Source: Lachnospiraceae bacterium UBA3401 | GTDB taxonomy: Bacteria > Bacillota > Clostridia > Lachnospirales > Lachnospiraceae | NCBI GenBank assembly: GCA_002358575.1 | Contig: DEPD01000141.1 | Location: forward strand, 1 to 6,136 | Direction: 5' to 3' | Length of the DNA stretch: 6,136 bases | In this document: positions 1-4,888 of the stretch, piece by piece | Numbering within the stretch: position 1 is the stretch's first letter | How the letters are laid out: every line of letters starts with the position of its first letter | Program-made: the position numbers and the translations under genes | The notes under the pieces: generated by a model | The model's database searches: none | What the model was told of the DNA's origin: nothing | The model's input: the letters and a program-made list of their open reading frames with translations, nothing else

Positions 1-82
1 TGGTTTTGCATGGCTTGATGTTTGTAATAGGAAGCTGACGGCTGAACTATTACGAATTTTATAATTTTTTATCTTTATCTTC

Positions 83-111
83 TTTTCATTGGTGTAAATA
101 TCTGTTAGAAT
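83..111 (+). promoter_or_regulatory. Predicted sigma-A promoter for the DUF1015 gene
   Basis: A -35-like TTTTCA (83-88, 4/6 match to TTGACA) lies 17 bases before a -10-like TAGAAT (106-111, 5/6). TG sits at the extended -10 position (103-104). Transcription would begin near 118 and give a roughly 40-base leader ending in the strong RBS at 145-150. The preceding bases (1-82) are AT-rich and hold no complete gene. This is a pattern match only. Confidence 0.5.
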
Positions 112-159
112 ATCAAAGTATGTTTAAAATAAAGAATACTACTTAGGAGGAGTATACAG

Positions 160-1401
160 ATGGCAGTTATCAGACCATTTTGCGCTTACAGACCAAAAAA
201 AGGCTTGGAGGATAAAATAGCAGCACTCCCTTATGATGTCTACAATCGGGAAGAGGCATGTGCAGCAGTGAAGGGCAATCCGCTCTCCTTTCTAAATATT
301 GACCGGGCAGAGACACAATTTGACACAAGTGTTGATACCTACGCTGATGTGGTTTATCAGAAGGCACATGATATGCTTTGGGAGCAGATTGATAACGGAA
401 CGTTTGTTCAAGAAGATAAGCCAGTCTACTATATTTATGAGCTCACAATGGACGGGCGTGTTCAAACAGGAATTGTTGCATGTGCAAGTATAGATGATTA
501 TCAGAATCAGGTGATTAAAAAGCATGAAAATACACGTGCGGACAAAGAACTTGACCGTATTCATCATGTTGCGACTTGCGAGGCACAGACAGGACCAATT
601 TTTTTGGCGTACAGAGCGAACGATATTGTGAAGGCAGTGATAACAAGAACAAAAAGCCAATCAGCTCTCTATGATTTTACATCGGAGGACGGGATTGTAC
701 ATAGAGTTTGGTGTATCAATTCTCAAGATGAAATTGCTTCAATACAACAGGCATTTGAAGGAATTTCACAGATTTATATTGCAGATGGACATCACCGCTG
801 CGCCTCTGCGGTCAAAGTAGGTCTGGCAAAGAGAGAAGAATACCCCGATTACACAGGTGAGGAGGAATTTAATTATTTTCTGTCAGTTTTATTCGCAGAT
901 GAGGAACTAATGATTATGGATTATAATCGAGTTGTGAAAGATTTAAATAAACTCTCTACAACGCAGTTTTTAGAGGCTGTCAGCAAAATATATAAAATTA
1001 TTGCAAAGAGCACAATTTGTCAAAAACCTACACAGAAAGGGCAGATTTCCATGTTGTTAGAGGATACATGGTATCTGCTGGAGGTAAAGCCTGAATATCA
1101 AAGTGATGATCCTGTGGAAGGGCTTGATGTGGCAATTTTGCAAAATTATGTATTAGCGCCAATTCTTGATATTCAAGATCCAAAAACCAATCAACGAATT
1201 GATTTTGTGGGTGGAATTAGAGGGATTGAGGAGCTTGAGCGACGTGTGAAAACAGATTCTAAAGTGGCGTTTGCAATGTATCCGACTTCAATTCATGAGC
1301 TTTTTCGCGTTGCAGATGCCAATATGCTTATGCCGCCAAAATCTACATGGTTTGAGCCAAAGCTTCGGAGTGGATTGTTTATTCATGCGATTAACAATTA
1401 A
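160..1401 (+). CDS. DUF1015 family protein
   Basis: The product is 413 residues, the usual full length for DUF1015. Visible family signatures are an N-terminal PYDVYN (24-29), NPLSFL (40-45), the charged segment KKHENTRADKELDR (120-133) and the hallmark IADGHHR (207-213). The DGHHR stretch recalls the nucleotide-handling motif of ParB-like ADP-dependent serine kinases, so a small-molecule kinase-like role is possible, but the biochemical function is not established. In Clostridia, relatives are often found near serine biosynthesis genes (serA/serC). No such gene is visible here, although the window begins only 159 bases upstream. No signal peptide or membrane segment is seen, so the protein is probably cytoplasmic. 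The start is well supported: AGGAGG at 145-150 lies 9 bases before the ATG. The mechanosensitive channel gene follows closely and may be cotranscribed, since no terminator is seen between them. The family call is firm; the function is open. Confidence 0.93.
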   Translation: MAVIRPFCAYRPKKGLEDKIAALPYDVYNREEACAAVKGNPLSFLNIDRAETQFDTSVDTYADVVYQKAHDMLWEQIDNGTFVQEDKPVYYIYELTMDGRVQTGIVACASIDDYQNQVIKKHENTRADKELDRIHHVATCEAQTGPIFLAYRANDIVKAVITRTKSQSALYDFTSEDGIVHRVWCINSQDEIASIQQAFEGISQIYIADGHHRCASAVKVGLAKREEYPDYTGEEEFNYFLSVLFADEELMIMDYNRVVKDLNKLSTTQFLEAVSKIYKIIAKSTICQKPTQKGQISMLLEDTWYLLEVKPEYQSDDPVEGLDVAILQNYVLAPILDIQDPKTNQRIDFVGGIRGIEELERRVKTDSKVAFAMYPTSIHELFRVADANMLMPPKSTWFEPKLRSGLFIHAINN

Positions 1402-1457
1402 AATTGGTATGTCCTTTAGGGTTGTATCATATGATATACGAATGGATGGGAAAGAAA

Positions 1458-2342
1458 ATGCTGCTGAATGAGATGGAGTTAGATATTGACCAGATAGCAG
1501 AAAATCTAAATGCTTTTGAAAAATTTCTTGATACATTGCCAGAGAAAGCCCTTGGGCTTGGTGTCAGAGTACTATTTGCGGCAATCTTATTTTTTGTGGG
1601 TTCCAAACTGATTAAATTAATACGAAAAATAACAAAACGGTCGCTTCAGCGGGCAAATGTAGAAACGGGTGTTATTCAATTCCTTGATGGATTGATTAAG
1701 GCGTCATTGTATGGCATTTTGGCATTGATGATTGCCAGTAATTTTGGATTTGATGCGACAAGCGTGGTTGCGCTTGTCGGTTCTGCTGGTGTGACAATTG
1801 GTCTTGCACTGCAAGGCTGTTTAAGCAATCTCGCGGGCGGTGTGCTGATTCTTCTGCTCAAACCCTTTCGGGTGGGAGATTTTATTACAGAATCTGGTTT
1901 GGGAACGGAGGGAACAGTCAAAGAGATTGGCATTATTTATACGAAACTTATGACTACAGATGGAAAAGTGGTTGTTTTGCCAAATGGCAATTTGGCGAAC
2001 AGTTCGATTACCAATGCAACAGATACCCCAATTCGACGTGTGGATTTGATCATTGGGATTTCTTATAATGCTGATATTAGGTCTGCAAAAGAAGTGCTTC
2101 AAAAAGTGATGGATAATGACATGGATATTCTTCATGATGAACCGAAACTTGTGTATGTAAATGCTCTTGCAGACAGTGCAGTGGAGTTGGGTATGCGCTG
2201 TTTCTGCGAAAATCCAAAATATTGGGACGTGCGTTGGCGTTTGCTTGAGAATGTAAAAAATGCTTTGGATGAAGATGATATTGAGATTCCATATCAACAG
2301 TTATCAGTTCATATGGAACAAGCAATTGACATGAAAAGCTAA
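1458..2342 (+). CDS. mscS: MscS-type small-conductance mechanosensitive channel
   Basis: The product is a membrane channel that opens under tension and releases solutes after osmotic downshock. From the ATG at 1458 it has 294 residues, close to E. coli MscS (286). Three hydrophobic segments are visible at about 31-54, 78-96 and 101-134. The third is the glycine/alanine-rich pore helix (GSAGVTIGLALQG, SNLAGG) and runs into KPFRVGDFI, the junction to the cytoplasmic beta domain. VVLPNGNLANSSITN (about 172-186) is the conserved beta-domain stretch, and an alpha/beta C-terminal domain ends at IPYQQLSVHM. The start is uncertain. The frame is open from TTG 1404, with further ATGs at 1431, 1446 and 1473. 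ATG 1458 is preferred because GGGA lies about 6 bases upstream and the length fits; ATG 1431 has AGGG 9 bases upstream and is the main alternative. The gene begins 56 bases after the DUF1015 stop with no terminator between. No convincing hairpin terminator follows it. Confidence 0.92.
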   Translation: MLLNEMELDIDQIAENLNAFEKFLDTLPEKALGLGVRVLFAAILFFVGSKLIKLIRKITKRSLQRANVETGVIQFLDGLIKASLYGILALMIASNFGFDATSVVALVGSAGVTIGLALQGCLSNLAGGVLILLLKPFRVGDFITESGLGTEGTVKEIGIIYTKLMTTDGKVVVLPNGNLANSSITNATDTPIRRVDLIIGISYNADIRSAKEVLQKVMDNDMDILHDEPKLVYVNALADSAVELGMRCFCENPKYWDVRWRLLENVKNALDEDDIEIPYQQLSVHMEQAIDMKS

Positions 2343-2405
2343 TGTTTTAGAAGGTTAAACTATTATATGAAACAACTTATTTTTTAAAAGTTTTTGAAAA
2401 AGCAC

Positions 2406-2434
2406 TTTACAAAAAAAGGTTTATCGACTATAAT
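2406..2434 (+). promoter_or_regulatory. Promoter of the tRNA-Thr gene
   Basis: TTTACA (2406-2411, 5/6) and a perfect TATAAT (2429-2434) are separated by exactly 17 bases. Transcription would start near 2441, leaving about 23 bases of 5' leader before the mature tRNA. This is the best-matching promoter in the window and fits independent expression of a tRNA gene. The rest of the spacer after the channel gene (2343-2405) is AT-rich with no clear terminator. Confidence 0.8.
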
Positions 2435-2463
2435 ATTCTTCGTGGTTGTAATTTTAAGACCAA

Positions 2464-2536
2464 GCTTCCATAGCGCAGTTGGTAGCGCAACTGATTCGTA
2501 ATCAGTAGGTCGAGGGTTCGAGTCCCTTTGGAAGCT
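2464..2536 (+). tRNA. trnT: tRNA-Thr, anticodon CGT
   Basis: All four arms fold in a 73-base gene. The 7-bp acceptor stem is GCTTCCA (2464-2470) with TGGAAGC (2529-2535), leaving a T discriminator at 2536. The D stem is GCGC/GCGC around AGTTGGTA. The anticodon stem is ACTGA (2490-2494) with TCAGT (2502-2506), and the loop TTCGTAA places CGT at 2497-2499, reading ACG threonine codons. The variable loop is AGGTC. The T stem GAGGG/CCCTT (one G-T pair) encloses the classic TTCGAGT loop. The 3' CCA is not encoded and must be added enzymatically. It has its own promoter upstream and a terminator hairpin about 55 bases downstream. Confidence 0.97.
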
Positions 2537-2591
2537 TTTCTTATGTGCACGAGAACTTGAATAGTGAAAGACTAGTTTTCCTATTCGATTT

Positions 2592-2618
2592 AAGACGTGA
2601 TTTTTGTCGCGTCTTTTT
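2592..2618 (+). terminator. Intrinsic terminator downstream of tRNA-Thr
   Basis: A 9-bp stem pairs AAGACGTGA (2592-2600) with TCGCGTCTT (2607-2615), including one G-T pair, around a 6-base loop. It runs into a T-tract (the final TT of the stem plus TTT at 2616-2618). It lies 55 bases past the mature tRNA end and would terminate the tRNA transcript. The structured repeat beginning at 2623 abuts it directly. Confidence 0.75.
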
Positions 2619-2622
2619 GTTG

Positions 2623-2690
2623 TTATGTGCAGACCTATGCAGGGGAAGTATGCTGCTAAGGCGGCATATGGGTCGCGCTTTTGCACATAA
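2623..2690 (+). repeat. Structured intergenic repeat, copy A
   Basis: This 68-base element recurs in inverted orientation at 3364-3420. Over the shared 56 bases, 43 match by hand alignment and every difference is a transition. Copy A is itself highly structured. Outer arms TTATGTGCA (2623-2631) and TGCACATAA (2682-2690) are perfectly complementary. Inside them GACC (2632-2635) can pair with GGTC (2671-2674), and ATGC (2637-2640) with GCAT (2664-2667). A competing 7-bp hairpin pairs ATGCTGC (2650-2656) with GCGGCAT (2661-2667). It occupies the leader of the nucleotide pyrophosphatase gene, immediately after the tRNA terminator. It could be a REP/MITE-like dispersed element or a structured RNA. 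The family is not recognised. Confidence 0.7.
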
Positions 2691-2715
2691 ATACAATAAG
2701 AAAAGGAATACGAGT

Positions 2716-3351
2716 ATGAAATTTTTGTATGGAACCAGCAATCCGGCGAAATTATCTGCAATGAAAAAACGTCTGGAAAGTCTAAATTGTAAATATGGCA
2801 TAGAACTTATTGGATTAAAGGATTTAAATATAAAGATTCCGCCAGTGCCAGAAAACGGTAATACCCCGTTGGAAAATGCGCATCAGAAGGCAGTTACATA
2901 TTATAAAGCTTTTCATATACCAGTATTTTCTTGTGATTCTGGCCTATATTTTGATAATGTACTGGAACAAGATCAGCCAGGAGTTCATGTGCGGACAGTG
3001 AACGGAAAAAGTCTTACAGATGAGGAAATGATTGCGCATTATTCAGGACTTGCACAAAAATATAAATATTTAACAGCCCAATATAAAAATGCTATCTGTT
3101 TTGTTTATGACGATACACATCTGTATGAAGCGATGGAACCATCTATGGAGAGTGAAAAGTTTGCGGTAGCGACAAAGCCACATTCTACAATACGAGAAAA
3201 AGGGTTTCCAATTGATAGTCTGTCTGTTGATATTAAGACTGGAAAGTATTATTATGACTTGTCAGAACAGGAATTGGACCAAATGGCAGTAGAAGATGGT
3301 TTCTTGCGGTTTTTTGAACATGTATTGGAAAAAATTGGAATGGCAAGGTAA
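2716..3351 (+). CDS. RdgB/HAM1-like non-canonical purine NTP pyrophosphatase
   Basis: The 211-residue product should hydrolyse non-canonical purine nucleoside triphosphates (dITP, XTP) to monophosphates and pyrophosphate, keeping them out of DNA and RNA. The evidence is the N-terminal TSNPAK (7-12, the family T-x-N-x-x-K), PLENAHQKA (51-59, the E-N-A...K-A helix), SCDSGL (72-77, the D-S-G-L catalytic segment) and PGVHVR (88-93). It is a divergent member. The usual FGYDP-type motif is replaced by KGFPIDSLSVD (162-172), and the SHR segment near the C-terminus is not evident. The substrate is therefore less certain. The frame is open further upstream (to GTG 2545), but that extension would translate the terminator and the repeat. 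ATG 2716 with AGGA at 2704-2707 is clearly the start. No good promoter is seen between the tRNA terminator and the gene. The gene is flanked by the inverted repeat copies A and B. Confidence 0.87.
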   Translation: MKFLYGTSNPAKLSAMKKRLESLNCKYGIELIGLKDLNIKIPPVPENGNTPLENAHQKAVTYYKAFHIPVFSCDSGLYFDNVLEQDQPGVHVRTVNGKSLTDEEMIAHYSGLAQKYKYLTAQYKNAICFVYDDTHLYEAMEPSMESEKFAVATKPHSTIREKGFPIDSLSVDIKTGKYYYDLSEQELDQMAVEDGFLRFFEHVLEKIGMAR

Positions 3352-3363
3352 CTTTTCCTGCTT

Positions 3364-3420
3364 GCGCGACCTATGCGCTGCTTTAGCGGCATACTTTCTC
3401 TGCGCGGGTCTGTGCATAAA
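3364..3420 (-). repeat. Structured intergenic repeat, copy B (inverted relative to copy A)
   Basis: Read on the minus strand, this matches copy A from its TTATG start through GGTCGCGC, with 43 of 56 positions identical and all differences transitions. GACC can pair with GGTC as in copy A. The next stem is GCGC/GCGC where copy A has ATGC/GCAT, which is two compensatory base-pair changes. The long outer arm of copy A is missing here. The element lies just past the stop of the pyrophosphatase gene. In its own orientation it follows the hairpin downstream of the minus-strand gene, as copy A follows the tRNA terminator. Confidence 0.65.
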
Positions 3421-3470
3421 AGACTTGTAACTGTATATTTTTTCAGCTACAAGCCTTTTGACATTTTTTT
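3418..3470. terminator. Bidirectional intrinsic terminator between convergent genes
   Basis: A long hairpin pairs 3418-3433 with 3444-3459 (AAAAGACTTGTA-type arm against TACAAGCCTTTT). It has 14 paired positions, two A-C mismatches and a 10-base loop of mostly T. On the + strand a seven-T run follows at 3464-3470 after a GACA gap. On the minus strand the hairpin ends in TTTTAT. It would serve both the pyrophosphatase gene and the convergent minus-strand gene. Confidence 0.7.
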
Positions 3471-3484
3471 AAATCTTAAAAAAA

Positions 3485-4102
3485 TTAATCTGTTAAATGT
3501 CGAATTGCATCTAGTGCTCCATTGAACATATCAGTGACTTCTTTCGCTGAATAATCATTGTTTTCCAGTGTGTTTTCCATAATCTTCAATAACTGTTCCT
3601 GAAGGTGTGCTTTGTGGGAAACGACATCTGTATTTGCAGGAGTTTTGAGGTCATCATACATCTTATCATAAAATTTCAACAATTGCTGATTAGTCGTTTC
3701 CCTGCATTTTACAACGTCGCTCAATGCATGTGCCTGACAATCAGCAATAATTTCGCAAGAAGAATCACTGCTTAACTGTCGTAATTCTGAAATAACCTGA
3801 TTTAAATGCTCTGTCTGGTGCGCAATATACTCGATTTGTGAAAGGCAATATTCCATAGAATATTTATTTTCTGCCGCAGAATCTTCTGCTGCATTTGGTT
3901 CTGTTTCAACTGTGATATTATCTATTGTCTGTTCTGACATAATATAATCCTCCAAATTTTGATTCGGCGGACACGCAAGGCATAGCATATTTGGTGCCGC
4001 AAAGCGTGCCCTGCCTTGTTTTATAAGTCCCTTAGCTCTTTTGAGATAAGTGGTTCCATATTTTTTTCCTTGAGAATCGACTACAATAATGTTTTTTGTC
4101 AT
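3485..4102 (-). CDS. Hypothetical protein with small basic N-terminal domain (possibly RRXRR-like)
   Basis: The product has 205 residues. Residues 1-50 form a compact basic unit: VVDSQGKKYGTTY, then KRAKGLIKQGRARF (21-34), then MLCLACPP (39-46). The pattern of a short beta strand, KRAKGL, KxGRA and a second strand resembles the RRXRR domain found in some phage and HNH-associated proteins; this is inference. An acidic linker (about 55-80) leads to a helical C-terminal region (about 83-205) with no membrane segment and no recognised catalytic motif. The start ATG has AAGGGGG (4112-4118) 9 bases upstream. A second in-frame ATG at residue 55 (base 3940) has an even better placed GGAGG, so a 151-residue short form lacking the basic domain may also be made. 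The gene has its own promoter at 4186-4214 and a terminator at 3418-3470. The function is not known. Confidence 0.8.
   Translation of the reverse strand: MTKNIIVVDSQGKKYGTTYLKRAKGLIKQGRARFAAPNMLCLACPPNQNLEDYIMSEQTIDNITVETEPNAAEDSAAENKYSMEYCLSQIEYIAHQTEHLNQVISELRQLSSDSSCEIIADCQAHALSDVVKCRETTNQQLLKFYDKMYDDLKTPANTDVVSHKAHLQEQLLKIMENTLENNDYSAKEVTDMFNGALDAIRHLTD
3938..3953 (-). promoter_or_regulatory. Strong internal ribosome binding site and ATG inside the minus-strand gene
   Basis: On the minus strand GGAGG (3949-3953) lies 8 bases before ATG (3940-3938), in frame with the 205-residue protein at residue 55. It falls exactly at the boundary between the basic N-terminal domain and the acidic/helical part. 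The residues LED in front of the ATG are encoded by TTGGAGGAT, so the coding sequence doubles as a Shine-Dalgarno. It would produce a 151-residue protein ending at 3485. Confidence 0.5.
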
Positions 4103-4169
4103 GGGTGTCTTCCCCCTTGGTTCGATTAATATGAAAGGTTTGCTGTTTTTTATTATGGGTGCCGTCCCC
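4091..4169 (-). repeat. In-frame direct duplication of a translation start region
   Basis: Bases 4091-4115 and 4145-4169 match at 21 of 25 positions with an offset of 54 bases (18 codons). The first contains the ATG, the ACACCC spacer and most of the G-rich RBS of the minus-strand gene. In the second copy the ATG position reads ATA. On the minus strand the reading frame between the two copies is open and in phase, so the upstream copy looks like a decayed earlier start region or a leader element. Confidence 0.5.
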
Positions 4170-4185
4170 GACCTCTCTGATATTT

Positions 4186-4214
4186 AGTATAATAGTATTT
4201 ATTCTTTTTTACAA
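4186..4214 (-). promoter_or_regulatory. Promoter of the minus-strand hypothetical gene
   Basis: On the minus strand TTGTAA (4214-4209, 4/6 to TTGACA) and TATACT (4191-4186, 5/6) are separated by exactly 17 bases. Transcription would start near 4179, giving a leader of about 77 bases that carries the duplicated start-region sequence. It is divergent from the + strand promoter at 4265-4293. Confidence 0.6.
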
Positions 4215-4254
4215 GAAATTTTTAGTGATAATAAAAGAACTCTGATTCTTATAG

Positions 4255-4278
4255 TAGAAAATGATGGAGAATTTTCTA
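4255..4278. repeat. 8-bp inverted repeat overlapping a promoter, possible operator
   Basis: TAGAAAAT (4255-4262) and ATTTTCTA (4271-4278) are perfect inverted arms with an 8-base spacer. They span the -35 hexamer of the + strand promoter and part of the promoter spacer. The position is typical of a repressor operator, but no regulator gene is visible in the window. In AT-rich DNA such a repeat could also be chance. Confidence 0.35.
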
Positions 4279-4293
4279 TTTCAGTGTTATAAT
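4265..4293 (+). promoter_or_regulatory. Promoter of the Nudix gene
   Basis: A perfect TATAAT (4288-4293) has TG at the extended -10 position (4285-4286). It has a weaker -35, TGGAGA (4265-4270, 4/6), at 17-base spacing. Transcription would start near 4300, some 35-50 bases before the Nudix start codon candidates. Confidence 0.6.
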
Positions 4294-4348
4294 ATGAAAA
4301 TTGAAGAAGGTGACAAACTAAAGAATAATTTGATTGGAGAAATGTTTG

Positions 4349-4824
4349 GTGATTTTTAGAGCAAAAAATGGAGCAGAAATTATTGAAAAAATACAAATTG
4401 ATGAATTTGAAGCAATGAAAAAATATATTTCTATTAATCATGTTCTTGCTATCATAAAAATAGAGGGTGATTATCTGATGGGATGGCATAAATGGAGAAA
4501 TGACTGGGAAACATTTGGTGGTCTTATTGAAGACGGAGAATGTTTAAGAGAATGCATTTATAGAGAGTGTGAGGAAGAACTTGGAATTAAGAATATAAAT
4601 TTTGAGTACCTTGGTATTATATGCCACCCGGATATTGGATTAAAGAGTGGCATGAGGAATATGGTGGACTTTATGGTGTTACGCTTCCAAGAGAAGCATT
4701 GGCTACGATAGAACAAAAACGAATTGATAAAGATGAAATTGGAGAGATTGCATTCTATTCCGATATTAAAGAACGTGGGGAAAAAATAGATGAGATAAAT
4801 GAAAGATTATTGGCGTTTTATTAA
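4349..4824 (+). pseudogene. Frameshifted Nudix hydrolase
   Basis: The first frame carries an intact Nudix box at 4520-4588 (GLIEDGE, then REC-EEELGI), the Mg2+-binding motif for cleaving nucleoside diphosphate-linked substrates. It is preceded by GWHKWRNDWETFGG. After FEYLGI the frame becomes unlike a Nudix protein and stops at 4711. The frame one base earlier is open from 4606 to 4824 and reads YYMPPGYWIKEWHEEYGGLYG, then VTLPREALATIEQ, KRIDKDEIGEIAFY and a clean C-terminus. The break therefore lies at about 4609-4621 and amounts to one missing base. Restored, the protein would have about 158 residues. The start is uncertain: GTG 4349 has GGAG (4336-4339) suitably placed, while TTG 4334 (15 bases upstream, in frame) would add EKCL but lacks a good RBS. 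The gene may be truly broken or may carry a sequencing error. The substrate is not predictable. Ogg follows 64 bases downstream. Confidence 0.8.
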
Positions 4825-4850
4825 AATGAAATCTATGACAATGATATAGA
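4821..4850 (+). promoter_or_regulatory. ogg: Weak candidate promoter for ogg
   Basis: TATAGA (4845-4850, 4/6 or better) has an extended -10 TG at 4842-4843. A poor -35, TTAAAA (4821-4826), lies at 18-base spacing and overlaps the Nudix stop. It would let ogg be expressed independently of the broken Nudix gene. Cotranscription from 4265-4293 is the alternative. Confidence 0.25.
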
Positions 4851-4888
4851 TAAGACATGGTGAGCGTTATTTTTAGAAAGGATGCAAT

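Noticed and set aside
2..64. Twenty-codon open stretch at the left edge that could be the C-terminus of an upstream gene.
   Set aside because: It is too short to recognise and shows no family match; chance cannot be excluded.
2343..2405. Possible terminator after the mechanosensitive channel gene.
   Set aside because: Only A/T-only or 4-bp pairings can be drawn, with no stable stem followed by a T-tract.
2512..2536. The tRNA-Thr 3' end as an integration (att) site for a mobile element covering the genes to its right.
   Set aside because: No direct repeat of the tRNA 3' end and no integrase are visible in the window, and the tRNA has a normal terminator after it.
2545..2715. Upstream extension of the pyrophosphatase reading frame to GTG 2545.
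   Set aside because: It would translate the tRNA terminator and the structured repeat. ATG 2716 has a proper RBS and begins at the family N-terminus.
4294..4359. A 21-codon frame starting at ATG 4294, just after the Nudix promoter -10.
   Set aside because: Its start would lie before or at the predicted transcription start, it lacks an RBS and it overlaps the Nudix start in another frame.
4597..4605. The heptamer A AAT TTT in the Nudix gene looks like a programmed -1 frameshift site, in the direction needed to join the two frames.
   Set aside because: Slipping there immediately reads TGA at 4603-4605 in the new frame, so it cannot produce the fused protein. The protein similarity places the break further downstream.
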